A stretch of 64,000 nt of DNA from Segetibacter aerophilus (GCF_007991655.1 NZ_BJYT01000022.1:1-64000), one strand, 5' to 3'; counted from the stretch's first letter, positions 8,588-17,697 are shown. Translations and numbers: made by a program. The notes: generated by a model from the letters alone, not told the origin.

Positions 8588-8740
8588 AGTTGGAAAGACA
8601 GGTGGGAGTTAAAGTTAAGTAGTTGAGTGTTTGCTACGACAAAAAAACCTGCAACGATTAATCTTTATCTTCCTGAGTAATTTTGGTAGCTACCCGGATA
8701 AAAATAATAATTACAAAAACACGCACCCAATTGCACCCCT

Positions 8741-9241
8741 ATGAAGCATTGTAACATAAGAGAAATGAAGTCAAACGAGTTAAACTTTTACAAACAGTTT
8801 CTTGCTGTAGGTCTACTGGAAGATGCAGAAAATTTTCGGCTCACTCCTACGGATGATTTACATGCACCTTTTCCAACCGGCGATAAAGAAGATAGTTTCA
8901 CACTCGGTGCTTTTGTTGATGATGAGCTTGCAGGCGTAGTAAGCTTTGAACGGGACGGCAAGGACAGAGAAAAATTAAGACACAAAGGGATTTTATTTAG
9001 AATGTATGTGTCAAAAGATTTTCGGGGGCAAGGGGTTGGACAGGCACTCATACTCGCAGTGATCGAAAGAGTAAGACAGATTGGTACCATTGAACAAATC
9101 AATCTCACCGTAATTGCTAATAACGCAAACGCCAAAAAGCTGTATGAAAAGTTCGGCTTTAAAACTTTCAGCTCTGAAGAACATGCTATAAAATGGAAAG
9201 GAAAATATTTTACTGAAGACCAAATGGCTTTAAGGCTTTAA
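8741..9241 (+). CDS. GNAT family N-acetyltransferase
   Basis: 166 aa, one GNAT domain. Residues about 86-110 carry the acetyl-CoA pyrophosphate loop (YVSKDFRGQGVGQALILAVI). Motif B follows with LTVIANNANAKKLYEKFGF, the standard NxxAxxLYxxxGF signature. The acceptor substrate cannot be told from sequence. ATG at 8741 keeps the full N-terminal strand; a second in-frame ATG at 8765 would remove eight residues. It is 92 nt upstream of ligD, with no visible link. Confidence 0.85.
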   Translation: MKHCNIREMKSNELNFYKQFLAVGLLEDAENFRLTPTDDLHAPFPTGDKEDSFTLGAFVDDELAGVVSFERDGKDREKLRHKGILFRMYVSKDFRGQGVGQALILAVIERVRQIGTIEQINLTVIANNANAKKLYEKFGFKTFSSEEHAIKWKGKYFTEDQMALRL

Positions 9242-9333
9242 TAAGAATCCCTTTTAAAAAGGGTCAAACCGCTTCTTGCATTAACTACAGTGGCATGATT
9301 TGTACGTGCATTTATTCACCAATGCATTAGCAT

Positions 9334-11379
9334 ATGAAAGCAAAAAAAACGCCGGCTAAAAAAGCGCCTACTAAGAATGATACATCCGTTAGCGGAGAAG
9401 CAGCTCCGTTTCCTTCAGACATAAAACCTATGTTGGCTACGTTGGTGAACGAGCCGGTAGAAGCAGAAGGGTGGCTATACGAAGTGAAGTGGGACGGCTT
9501 TCGTGCATTGGGATATATACACGGAGACGTAGTTGAAATAAGGTCTCGAAACAATAAGTCTTTTAATGAGAAATTCTACCCGGTGTACAATGCCTTACAA
9601 CAGTGGGGCAAAGACATTGTGGTTGACGGTGAAATAGTGGTGCTGGATAAAAAGGGCGTTCCGGATTTTAGCGGGTTACAAAATTGGCGAAGTGAAGCAG
9701 ATGGACAACTTGCTTACTACCTCTTCGATATTCTTTGGCTAGGCGGAAAAGACCTGATGAATGTTCCGTTGGAGGAGAGGCGGGAGATTTTACGATCTGT
9801 AACTCCAACAGAAGGTCTGATCAAACTGAGTGAAAATTTTGAAGCAACAGGCAGCGAATTTTTTGCGCTTGCAGATAAAATGGGGCTTGAAGGAATCATG
9901 GCTAAAAAGGCTGATAGCGTATATGTTCCCGATGCACGATCTAAAGACTGGCTAAAGATTAAAACCGAAAAACACCAGGAACTGATTATAGGTGGATACA
10001 CAAAAAACGAAGGAACGCCGAAGCCTTTCAGTGCTTTATTGTTAGGTTGGTTTATTGGTAATGAGTTTCATCATGTAACCCCTGTCGGCACGGGCTTCAC
10101 CGTGAAATTGCAAAAGGAGATCCTGGAGAAACTTAAACCGTTAGAGATTTCTCAATGTCCTTTTAAACATGTTCCTGCTTATAACAAGGCTTCGAGGTTT
10201 AGACCAAATCCGCCAAAGGCTGAAGTAGTATGGGTAAGACCCGAAATGGTTTGCGAGATCAGTTATCGCGAAATGACAAAAGACGGCTCTATTCGTCATC
10301 CGTCTTTTCGAGGACTTCGTGAAGATAAAAATGCAACCGAAGTAGTAAGAGAAATGCCAGCGCCAGTTACGGAAATAGTGAATGATGAAAACAAGCTGGT
10401 CAAGAAAAAAGTATTGGCAACCCCGGTTGAACAGGAAAGAAAAACGCTGCTTAATCCTAATGAAGAAACGCAGGTAAAGAATGTGGGCGGGCACGATATG
10501 AAGTTTACAAACCTCAGTAAAGTTTATTGGCCCGATGATAATGTGACGAAGCGTGACATGATCAACTACTATTACCAGGTAGCGCCTTACATGTTACCCT
10601 ATTTAAAAGACAGACCTCAAACGCTGAACCGGTTCCCGCATGGAATAAAAGGTGAAACGTTTTATCAAAAAGATGTAAAAGGCAAAGCGCCGGAATGGAT
10701 TAAAACGTTTCCTTACCACAGCTATACCGATGGAAGGGACAAAGAGTTTTTAGTATGTACCGATGAAGCGAGTCTACTATACATCGCGTCGTTGGGTTGT
10801 ATTGAAATCAATCCATGGAGTAGCAGAACCGAGAAGCCTGATAATCCCGATTGGTGCATTATAGACCTTGATCCCGACAAAAATACTTTTGAACAGGTGA
10901 TGGAAGCAGCTTGTGTGACCAAGCAAATTCTAGATGCGATCGAAGTAACGGCTTACCCGAAAACTTCCGGGTCAACAGGGCTGCATATTTATATTCCTTT
11001 TGGCGCAAAATACAGTTATGAAGATTCTAAGGAATTTGGTCGAAAGTTGGCCAAACTAATTCATGGCCAGTTGCCTGATTTCACCAGCATAGAACGAAAG
11101 GTCGCTGACAGGCAGGGTAAGATGTACATCGACTTTTTACAAAACCGTCCACAGGCTACTGTTGCGGGTCCTTACTCTCTGCGGCCTAAACAAGGTGCAA
11201 CAGTTTCGATGCCGCTTCACTGGGATGAGATTAAATTAGGTCTTACCATAAAGAGCTTCACCATTTTTAATGCGGTTGACCGGTTGAAAGAGCAAGGCGA
11301 TATTTTTACGGGTGTGCTTGCAGATGGGATAGATTTGGAAAAAGCCCTTCAAAAGCTTGAAAGCTTGTTCGGCGGATGA
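9334..11379 (+). CDS. ligD: DNA ligase D, ligase-polymerase form
   Basis: 681 aa, a non-homologous end-joining enzyme. An N-terminal Lys/Pro/Ala-rich tail (1-20) precedes an ATP-dependent ligase domain (about 26-335): motif I is EVKWDGFRAL with Lys52 as the AMP-accepting residue, with DGEIVVLD and LEGIMAKKAD as motifs III/IV. An unusual Lys/Glu-rich linker follows (about 340-385). The C-terminal domain (about 390-681) is an archaeo-eukaryotic primase-type polymerase with catalytic Asp511 and Asp513 in IIDLDPD, plus KTSGSTGLHIYIPF. The 3'-phosphoesterase domain of the three-domain LigD enzymes is absent, and no Ku gene lies within the window. LigD normally acts with Ku. Confidence 0.93.
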   Translation: MKAKKTPAKKAPTKNDTSVSGEAAPFPSDIKPMLATLVNEPVEAEGWLYEVKWDGFRALGYIHGDVVEIRSRNNKSFNEKFYPVYNALQQWGKDIVVDGEIVVLDKKGVPDFSGLQNWRSEADGQLAYYLFDILWLGGKDLMNVPLEERREILRSVTPTEGLIKLSENFEATGSEFFALADKMGLEGIMAKKADSVYVPDARSKDWLKIKTEKHQELIIGGYTKNEGTPKPFSALLLGWFIGNEFHHVTPVGTGFTVKLQKEILEKLKPLEISQCPFKHVPAYNKASRFRPNPPKAEVVWVRPEMVCEISYREMTKDGSIRHPSFRGLREDKNATEVVREMPAPVTEIVNDENKLVKKKVLATPVEQERKTLLNPNEETQVKNVGGHDMKFTNLSKVYWPDDNVTKRDMINYYYQVAPYMLPYLKDRPQTLNRFPHGIKGETFYQKDVKGKAPEWIKTFPYHSYTDGRDKEFLVCTDEASLLYIASLGCIEINPWSSRTEKPDNPDWCIIDLDPDKNTFEQVMEAACVTKQILDAIEVTAYPKTSGSTGLHIYIPFGAKYSYEDSKEFGRKLAKLIHGQLPDFTSIERKVADRQGKMYIDFLQNRPQATVAGPYSLRPKQGATVSMPLHWDEIKLGLTIKSFTIFNAVDRLKEQGDIFTGVLADGIDLEKALQKLESLFGG

Positions 11380-11431
11380 AGTGGCGATTAAAGGCTAAGA
11401 AGTTTTTCGCGCTGATTAAAGATTTACCGTT

Positions 11432-11450
11432 GAAGTGAGTGACACAACAA
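11432..11450 (+). repeat. Dispersed intergenic repeat, copy B
   Basis: GAAGTGAGTGACACAACAA, 53 nt after the ligD stop codon and in the same direction. It shares the GTGAGTGACACAAC core with the other copies and diverges after it. Confidence 0.6.
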
Positions 11451-11563
11451 AAGCAGCCTAATGAACAGATGCGCGCAACAAAATATTGTTCAACAAAAAG
11501 TATCTTGCAACAGAGCACTCTTGCCGCCCTTGCAGCTAAAACCATCTGAGTTATCTTGCCGCT

Positions 11564-12244
11564 ATGAAGCCGAATAAGAAAAGTTGCGACCTTCAAAGTT
11601 GTTCTTTGTGCAGGGGATGTTTGAGAGAATGGTTACCGGCCCTTGACGCTAACAGGAAAACTTTTGACTTCAAAAAAAGTGCACTGCTTTTTCAGGAAGG
11701 CGAACCTGTAACGGGTATTTATTATATGGTTTCCGGAAAAGCGAAGGTGCATAAACATTGGACAGATGATAAAGAATTGATCGTTCGTTTTGCAGGCCCA
11801 AGCGATATTATCGGGCATCGCGGACTGGGAAAAGAAACTGTTTACCCTGTATCTGCGACAGCCATTGAGCCCGTTACCGCATGTTTTATTGAGCTGGACT
11901 TTTTCTTTTCTACGCTAAAAATCAACCACAATTACTCCTTCAAGCTATTGATGTTTTATGCAGAAGAATTGCAGGAATCGGAAAAGCGTATGCGAAACCT
12001 AGCTCACATGAGCGTGAAAGGTCGCATTGCTTATGGATTATTGAAATTGAAAGAAAGGTTTGGAGTAACCCCTGCCGGCGTACTCAACATTAGTCTTACC
12101 CGGCAGGACCTCGCTTCTTACGCAGGCACCACTTATGAAACTGCTTTCCGCGTTATGACCGAGCTTTCAAAAGAAAATCTTGTAAGCTTTGTAGACAAAG
12201 ACATTTGCATTATTAATGAACAAGCGCTAGCAGAAATAACTTAG
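11564..12244 (+). CDS. Crp/Fnr family regulator with N-terminal Cys cluster
   Basis: 226 aa. Residues about 30-145 form a cyclic-nucleotide-binding-like beta-roll (FQEGEPVTGIYYMVSGKAKV), then a dimerisation helix, then a winged HTH of Crp type (about 155-222; LTRQDLASYAGTTYETAFRVMTELSKE is the recognition region). The N-terminus has four cysteines in CDLQSCSLCRGC (Cys8, 13, 16, 19), resembling the Fe-S-binding cysteine groups of FNR-like oxygen sensors, though the spacing differs from E. coli FNR. Fe-S binding is inference. The arginine/serine pocket for cAMP is not evident. It converges with kbl, with only 18 nt between the stops. Confidence 0.85.
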   Translation: MKPNKKSCDLQSCSLCRGCLREWLPALDANRKTFDFKKSALLFQEGEPVTGIYYMVSGKAKVHKHWTDDKELIVRFAGPSDIIGHRGLGKETVYPVSATAIEPVTACFIELDFFFSTLKINHNYSFKLLMFYAEELQESEKRMRNLAHMSVKGRIAYGLLKLKERFGVTPAGVLNISLTRQDLASYAGTTYETAFRVMTELSKENLVSFVDKDICIINEQALAEIT

Positions 12245-12262
12245 CCCTTTAACTTATATAGA

Positions 12263-13450
12263 TCACTTTATAACGCCTAGTTCTTTACCAACTTTAGTGA
12301 ACGCCTTAATTGCCTGATCGAGGTGATGCGTTTCATGTGCTGCACTTAATTGCACGCGAATACGAGCCAAACCTTTTGGCACTACAGGAAAGAAAAAGCC
12401 AATTACATACACGCCTTCTTCCAGCAGCTTCGCAGCAAACTCCTGCGCGACTGTTGCTTCATATAACATAATTGGAACGATAGGGTGATCGCCGGGTTTG
12501 ATATCAAATCCGGCTTCTGTCATTTTCGCCCTAAAATATTTGGTGTTATTTTCGAGCTTATCGCGTAGTTCGGTTGTTTCTGTCAGCATATCTAACACTG
12601 CTATAGATGCACCTACAATACTTGGTGCAACTGTGTTACTGAACAGATATGGGCGGCTGCGCTGCCGAAGCATTTCAACTATTTCTTTTCTTCCACTGGT
12701 AAAACCACCGCTTGCGCCGCCAAGTGCTTTTCCTAGAGTGCCGGTGATAATATCGATGCGGCCCATTACTCCGCGGTACTCGTGCGTGCCTCGTCCGGTC
12801 TTGCCCAGGAACCCGCTGCTATGGCTTTCATCTATCATTACGATAGCATTGTATTGGTCCGCCAGGTCGCAGATCTTGTCTAGTTGCGCAATTGTTCCAT
12901 CCATGCTGAATGACCCGTCTGTTACGATAACCCGGCTGCGTAATGACTGCGTTGACTTGAGTTTGTCTTCGAGATCTTCCATGCTGTTGTGCTCGTAACG
13001 GTAGCGCTGCGCTTTGCACAACCTTACCCCATCAATAATGGACGCATGGTTTAAAGTATCGCTGATGATGGCATCCTGCTCGTTAAAGAGTGGCTCGAAT
13101 ACTCCGCCATTTGCATCAAAAGCAGCTACGTATAAAATGGTATCTTCTGTACCTAAAAAGTCTGCTAGTTTTTTTTCGAGCTCTTTGTGAATGTCTTGCG
13201 TTCCGCAGATAAACCGTACACTACTCATTCCATAACCATGAGAGTCGATGGCCTTATGTGCAGCTTCAATCACTTTTGGATGAGATGATAACCCGAGGTA
13301 ATTGTTAGCACAAAAATTTAAAACTGTTTTTCCATTGACCGTTATTTCCGGTCCCTGTTCGCTGGTGATTACTCTTTCTCTTTTAAACAATCCTGCTGAT
13401 TCTATTTCCTTTAGTTCCTCGCCTATCCTGCTTACGAAATTCTCGTTCAT
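12263..13450 (-). CDS. kbl: Glycine C-acetyltransferase (2-amino-3-ketobutyrate CoA ligase)
   Basis: 395 aa, full length for Kbl (E. coli 398). A PLP-dependent alpha-oxoamine synthase that converts 2-amino-3-oxobutyrate and CoA to glycine and acetyl-CoA in threonine breakdown. The PLP lysine is Lys241 in [46 protein letters not shown] and [18 protein letters not shown] are typical Kbl blocks and separate it from serine palmitoyltransferase and BioF. The usual partner threonine dehydrogenase (tdh) is not next to it. Monocistronic, transcribed leftward. Confidence 0.92.
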   Translation of the reverse strand: MNENFVSRIGEELKEIESAGLFKRERVITSEQGPEITVNGKTVLNFCANNYLGLSSHPKVIEAAHKAIDSHGYGMSSVRFICGTQDIHKELEKKLADFLGTEDTILYVAAFDANGGVFEPLFNEQDAIISDTLNHASIIDGVRLCKAQRYRYEHNSMEDLEDKLKSTQSLRSRVIVTDGSFSMDGTIAQLDKICDLADQYNAIVMIDESHSSGFLGKTGRGTHEYRGVMGRIDIITGTLGKALGGASGGFTSGRKEIVEMLRQRSRPYLFSNTVAPSIVGASIAVLDMLTETTELRDKLENNTKYFRAKMTEAGFDIKPGDHPIVPIMLYEATVAQEFAAKLLEEGVYVIGFFFPVVPKGLARIRVQLSAAHETHHLDQAIKAFTKVGKELGVIK

Positions 13451-13667
13451 ATCTACTTTTTGTGCGCCAAAGTTAGTATTAAGAAGACATTTATGGTTGC
13501 GTCGGTTGTGGCTATGAATGAGGTATAAGTTAGAAAATTCTTATGGATAGCGGCGGCCTTAATAGTCTTGTTAATTATTTGTAAAACAGCAGAATTAAAA
13601 ATCAGATAAATAATAATGTAACTATTTACGATTAAATTCGTAGAAGAATACAGTTAAACATACTGTT

Positions 13668-13883
13668 ATGAAACACAAAACCAACTTCCGTCTTATTCTT
13701 GCCATACTAGCAGTAGGGATAGTGGTGCTTTTTCTTGAGAAGAGAAGGACCGAAAACAGGAGAAATGCTACAAAAGAGACGAGAAAAATAAACAATGAGG
13801 AAACCAACTTTAATGTGAGCAATACTGATTATATTTTCTTTGAACCACTCAGTAAGTACCTCTTTATCTCTTTAGAAAATTAG
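13668..13883 (+). CDS. Possible small single-pass membrane protein
   Basis: 71 aa. Residues about 8-22 are hydrophobic (LILAILAVGIVVLFL), followed by a highly charged segment (EKRRTENRR...KETRKINNEE) and a polar C-terminus. The shape would suit a small inner-membrane protein with an N-terminal anchor. No family is recognised. There is no ribosome-binding sequence and no operon partner, and the region is AT-rich, so it could be a chance reading frame. Confidence 0.4.
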   Translation: MKHKTNFRLILAILAVGIVVLFLEKRRTENRRNATKETRKINNEETNFNVSNTDYIFFEPLSKYLFISLEN

Positions 13884-14053
13884 TTGCCTTTTGGTGCAAA
13901 GTACTGCTTAGAATATTTCACCTTCATTCCATTTGCCGCAGCAGTATTTCAAACTTTACCCCGTAATCTTCTTAGTTTCTTTACTATTTCCTGTGTTTCA
14001 CGTTTGCCCGGAAATCCACTACAAGCCTCCTGATTAATTTTCTTAAAAAAATT

Positions 14054-14079
14054 TGTAACTTTTTGTTTCTACCCACGTA
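14054..14079 (+). promoter_or_regulatory. Candidate ECF sigma promoter (TGTAAC-N16-CGTA)
   Basis: TGTAAC at 14054-14059, a 16-nt spacer and CGTA at 14076-14079, ending 32 nt before the ATG of the ECF sigma gene. The spacing and elements resemble ECF promoters with an AAC-type -35 and CGT-type -10. An autoregulated sigma gene would be expected to carry such a site. This is pattern matching from known ECF groups and has not been tested in this lineage. Confidence 0.4.
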
Positions 14080-14111
14080 TCATATCAAATAACCGGAACA
14101 TTACTGCTTTT

Positions 14112-14600
14112 ATGACTGAGCAACAATATAATGAATGTGTGAACTTGTATGCTGACAACGTATATCGGTTTATAGTAAAAAATCTTCGTCACGAAGAAGA
14201 TGCACGTGATATAGTGCAGAGCGCTTTTGAAAAAATGTGGCGCAACCGAGATGCTGTTGACAACGATAAAAGCAAGTCTTACCTTTTTACTGTTGCTTAC
14301 AACCAGATGATTGATCATATAAGAAAGTCGAAGCGGGTGAGCCTTACAGAAGAGTTTGGAGAAACAAGCAGGGGAGCAAATTATCAACCGGGAGTGAATG
14401 TGCAGCAGACTTTACGTGAAGCCCTTAACCGGTTGAACGAAACACAACGGAGTCTTGTAATGCTGAAAGATTATGAAGGCTACAATTATGACGAGATAGG
14501 TAAGATAACGGGACTGAGTGAAAGCCAGGTAAAGGTTTACCTGCACAGGGCAAGAATTACTTTGAGGAATTACCTGGTAAGCAGGGAGAATGTGATGTAA
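14112..14600 (+). CDS. ECF-type RNA polymerase sigma factor
   Basis: 162 aa with sigma region 2 at about 8-75 (YADNVYRFIVKNLRHEEDAR, then DIVQSAFEKMWRN and the DNA-melting YLFTVAYNQMIDHIRK) and region 4.2 at about 100-155 (LNETQRSLVMLKDYEGYNYD, ESQVKVYLHRARITLR). No sigma-1 or sigma-3 region, as expected for extracytoplasmic function sigma factors. It is the first gene of a probable three-gene operon with a membrane anti-sigma-like protein and an outer-membrane protein, so it probably responds to an envelope signal. A candidate promoter of its own type sits at 14054-14079. Confidence 0.92.
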   Translation: MTEQQYNECVNLYADNVYRFIVKNLRHEEDARDIVQSAFEKMWRNRDAVDNDKSKSYLFTVAYNQMIDHIRKSKRVSLTEEFGETSRGANYQPGVNVQQTLREALNRLNETQRSLVMLKDYEGYNYDEIGKITGLSESQVKVYLHRARITLRNYLVSRENVM

Positions 14601-14686
14601 AGAATTTGACGGTTGAGAAAAACAATTAGCAAATGCCAGAAAGCTAGCGGCGAGAGCAAATAGCAGGTGGCTTAAAAATAAAAACA

Positions 14687-15814
14687 GTGGTTATAAACAG
14701 ACATAATTACGAAGAGTTTTTTCTGCTGTATGTAGATAACGAACTGAACGAGTCAGACCGCGCTGCGGTAGAGAAGTTCGTGCAGGAAAACGGAGATTTG
14801 GCGGAAGAGCTTGACATGTTGAGGCAAGCTATACTACCGGGTGAGCATGTTGAGTTTGATCAAAAAGAACTTTTATACAATAAGGAAGAAGGAATATCGC
14901 AGGACAATTATGAAACCTATTTCCTGCTCGCCGTTGACAACGAACTTACCCCCAAGGAAAACGAGGAAGTTGAAAAGTTTGTGCTGAAGCATCCAGAATT
15001 ACAAGGTGAGTATACTTTACTTAACCAAACAAAGTTAGAACCAGAGGAAATCATATTTGAAGGGAAAGAAAAACTGTATAAAAAAGATGAAAAGGTAAGG
15101 CCGGTAATATTGATGAACTGGATGAGGATGAGTGCTGCTGCAGCAGTTATCGGGCTTATTGCTATCAGCTGGTTCTTCACTCAGAATAACAACAATGCTC
15201 CGGCTACACAGTTATTAACCAGTACTGATAAGATAACAAATTCAACACCGGCTAGGATAGCACCAACCCAACCACTTGTAGTTGATACAAGCATTGAGGT
15301 AATAACTAAAAAAGTGCCTGTAAAGGTTGAAAGCGTGGCAGCAGCAACAAAGGTGAAAACAAAAAAGACCAGTGAACCAAAACCATTAGCAAATGAAATG
15401 GTGGCGGGAAACAAAAAAAGTCAATTACAACAGGTTGAGGCACCACAAAAAGTTGTTGACGAAATTGAGCGGCCTGCACCAGATAGAAAATCATTTGAAG
15501 AAACAATCGCGTCAGCTAAGATTTCTCCAAACAGCAATCCACCCGTAGTAAAAGAGGATGCTGACAAAATAAAGCTCGCTGCTAAGTCTTCGCTTGACCA
15601 GAGTTCTTCGCTGGCAGCTCATGCAGTTTACCGGGAGATAGACAGTCGCGAGAACGATGAAGAAAATACTTTTTACCTAGGATCTGCTGAAATAAACAAG
15701 ACTAAACTGAAAGGTTTATTTAAAAAAGCAGCCAGTCTCTTTGAGAGAAAAAATAGCAACAACGACGGCGAAAGAACCCTTAAAATTGCGGGTTTCGAAA
15801 TAAAAAGCAAATAG
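14687..15814 (+). CDS. Membrane anti-sigma-like protein with duplicated N-terminal domain
   Basis: 375 aa from a GTG start. Two homologous segments of about 65 residues lie in tandem: 7-68 (NYEEFFLLYVDNELNESDRA...) and 73-135 (NYETYFLLAVDNELTPKENE...), each with FLL-VDNEL, an EKFV helix and a closing ELLYNK/KLYKK. They resemble the sigma-binding helical domain of anti-sigma factors but lack zinc-binding His-Cys-Cys residues. One transmembrane helix follows (about 147-163, AAAAVIGLIAISWFF). The remaining ~210 residues would be periplasmic, low-complexity and Lys/Pro/Ser-rich. Position 86 nt after the ECF sigma gene supports an anti-sigma role. The short gap contains degenerate heptamer-like repeats. 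Confidence 0.7.
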   Translation: MVINRHNYEEFFLLYVDNELNESDRAAVEKFVQENGDLAEELDMLRQAILPGEHVEFDQKELLYNKEEGISQDNYETYFLLAVDNELTPKENEEVEKFVLKHPELQGEYTLLNQTKLEPEEIIFEGKEKLYKKDEKVRPVILMNWMRMSAAAAVIGLIAISWFFTQNNNNAPATQLLTSTDKITNSTPARIAPTQPLVVDTSIEVITKKVPVKVESVAAATKVKTKKTSEPKPLANEMVAGNKKSQLQQVEAPQKVVDEIERPAPDRKSFEETIASAKISPNSNPPVVKEDADKIKLAAKSSLDQSSSLAAHAVYREIDSRENDEENTFYLGSAEINKTKLKGLFKKAASLFERKNSNNDGERTLKIAGFEIKSK

Positions 15815-15841
15815 TCTTACACTACACAAAACAATACTAAA

Positions 15842-16699
15842 ATGAAAAGGATTTACATGGCATTTGCAGCCTTGATGGTTGCAGGAGCAAGCTTTGCCCA
15901 AACAGAAACGACAAAGCCCACCGAAGACACCACTGTTAGCACGGCAGACACTATCAAAGCAGGCAACTTTATTATTATTAAAAAAAGAAGAGAGAATGCC
16001 GGCGAGAAAACCACTACCAATGTTACGATTGAAAGAAAGCCTTACAAGCCAAGTAAGATCAGTACCAACTGGTGGATCTTTGATCTGGGTTTTGCTAACG
16101 TAAATGACAAAACAAATTATGCGAGTGCAGAAGCTCAAAGCTTTTTGAGATCAGTAGGGCCAGGTGGCAAACCAGGCAAAGAGGATTTAAAATTGAGATC
16201 TTCTAAAACATCCAATGTAAATATCTGGGTGGTAATGCAACGGCTGAACCTGGCAAAAGGCTATGTAAACCTGAAGTACGGGCTGGGTTTGGAGATGTTT
16301 AATTTCAGATATGAAAACAGCATCCGTTACAATAAATCTCCCAACTACATTTATAAAGACAGCATCAGCTTTTCGAAAGATAAACTGTATGCTGGCTATG
16401 CGACTGTTCCATTTATGTTGAACATAAATACAAGCCCGGGAAGAAAAAAAGGATTGAGCATTAGTGCTGGTGTCAGTGCCGGTTACCTTGTTGGAAGCCA
16501 CACAAAGGAAGTGAGCGCTGAAAGAGGTAAACAAAAAACAAAAGGAGATCTTGGCCTTGAAAAATTCAGGTTGGCTTATGTAGGCGAACTAGGCATAGGA
16601 CCCATCAGGCTTTTTGGAAGCTACAGCCTTACAAAGCTGCATGAAAATGGTTTGGAACAATATCCCTACAGTTTAGGAATTAGGTTTAGCAACTGGTAG
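15842..16699 (+). CDS. Outer-membrane beta-barrel-like protein of the ECF operon
   Basis: 285 aa with signal peptide (MKRIYMAFAALMVAGASFA, then QTET). After a Thr-rich and Lys-rich stretch (20-70), the rest alternates amphipathic strands (WWIFDLGFANVNDKTNY, GYVNLKYGLGLEMFNFRYEN, GLSISAGVSAGYLVGSHTKE, LAYVGELGIGPIRLFGSYSL) and ends near YPYSLGIRFSNW, typical of Bacteroidetes PorT/OmpW-like small barrels. It starts 27 nt after the anti-sigma-like gene, so the three genes form an operon. It may be the sensor partner or the regulated product of the sigma factor (inference). Confidence 0.75.
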   Translation: MKRIYMAFAALMVAGASFAQTETTKPTEDTTVSTADTIKAGNFIIIKKRRENAGEKTTTNVTIERKPYKPSKISTNWWIFDLGFANVNDKTNYASAEAQSFLRSVGPGGKPGKEDLKLRSSKTSNVNIWVVMQRLNLAKGYVNLKYGLGLEMFNFRYENSIRYNKSPNYIYKDSISFSKDKLYAGYATVPFMLNINTSPGRKKGLSISAGVSAGYLVGSHTKEVSAERGKQKTKGDLGLEKFRLAYVGELGIGPIRLFGSYSLTKLHENGLEQYPYSLGIRFSNW

Positions 16700-16764
16700 A
16701 AGTCAACAAGGTTTGTTAAGGCGTAACAGGGCTGGACCACTAGGTGTTGCTATCATAAGAAATT

Positions 16765-16790
16765 GTACAAGGGAGTGACACAACGATGCT
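16765..16790 (+). repeat. Dispersed intergenic repeat, copy C
   Basis: GTACAAGGGAGTGACACAAC followed by GATGCT, 66 nt after the stop of the outer-membrane gene and in the same direction. One base separates it from copy A through the first 19 positions. Confidence 0.7.
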
Positions 16791-16926
16791 GAAGACGGAA
16801 CATATGCCTGTTTTAAAATACCTCTTATGTTATGAACGCTAGCTTTTATTCTTTACCTACTTTTGAAGGAATAGTAAAAATTAGGCTAAAAAGATTGATA
16901 GTGTTCACCCGTAACTTAAAGAGACA

Positions 16927-17658
16927 ATGAGAAGAGAAATAACATCATGGTACAGCCCGGCACTAAGAAGAGAAATGCCGATAGCTTCTTACGGACATTA
17001 TGGTTTTGCGCTTTTATTAATTCCTACAGCCGCGGCAGACTATCTCGAGTACGAACGGTTTCAACTTTTAGATTCGCTGGCGCCAATGATTGATAGTGGT
17101 AAGTTGAGGGTGTTTAGCATCGATAGTATGAATAAAGAAAGTTGGCTCAACTACCAGATGGAGCCTGCTCATCGCGCTATTCGGCACAACGAGTTTAATC
17201 AATATGTTTTTGACGAGGTGGTTCCCTTTATTAGAAACGCAACCAGTAATGAAACTTTTATTTATACCTGCGGAGCTTCTTTTGGTGCACTACATGCGAT
17301 GAACCTTTTTTGCAAACGCCCTGATATTATAAACGGTGCAATATCGATGAGCGGTGTGTATGATTTAACCGAATACACGCGCGGATTTTATGACGAGCAG
17401 GTATACTATAACAGCCCCATTCATTATATACCAAACTTATCAGACAGCTTTTATCTTGATAAGCTAAGAGCAAGCCATCACATACACATTTACACCGGCA
17501 GTGGAGAATATGAAGAGCCTGATGCTTCACGGAGATTTGCCTCTGTTTTATATAGTAAAGGGATCTGGTGTGACCTGGATGTTTGGGGTAACGACGTAAG
17601 GCACGACTGGCCAACGTGGCGAAATATGCTGCCTTATATTCTTGATAAAAAATTTTAA
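16927..17658 (+). CDS. Putative esterase (esterase D/PF00756-like)
   Basis: 243 aa alpha/beta hydrolase without a signal peptide. The nucleophile elbow is CGASFGALHA with Ser118, and a C-terminal RHDWPTWRNMLPYIL provides the likely catalytic His (about 226) in the HDW context typical of this esterase family. NGAISMSGVYDLTEY follows the nucleophile, as in related proteins. Substrate unknown. Monocistronic with its own strong terminator at 17659-17697. Confidence 0.8.
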   Translation: MRREITSWYSPALRREMPIASYGHYGFALLLIPTAAADYLEYERFQLLDSLAPMIDSGKLRVFSIDSMNKESWLNYQMEPAHRAIRHNEFNQYVFDEVVPFIRNATSNETFIYTCGASFGALHAMNLFCKRPDIINGAISMSGVYDLTEYTRGFYDEQVYYNSPIHYIPNLSDSFYLDKLRASHHIHIYTGSGEYEEPDASRRFASVLYSKGIWCDLDVWGNDVRHDWPTWRNMLPYILDKKF

Positions 17659-17697
17659 AATAAAACCCCAAATTTCACGGGGTTTTATTGTTTTATT
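17659..17697 (+). terminator. Intrinsic terminator after the esterase gene
   Basis: Stem AATAAAACCCC (17659-17669) pairs with GGGGTTTTATT (17679-17689) around a 9-nt loop, followed by a T-rich tail. It begins directly at the stop codon. Confidence 0.85.

Noticed and set aside
9249-9263. Terminator after the GNAT gene
   Set aside because: CCCTTTT/AAAAGGG leaves almost no loop and has no T-run.
13480-13515. Further copy of the dispersed repeat (CCGACGCAACCAT on the minus strand)
   Set aside because: Partial match only and no shared flanks.
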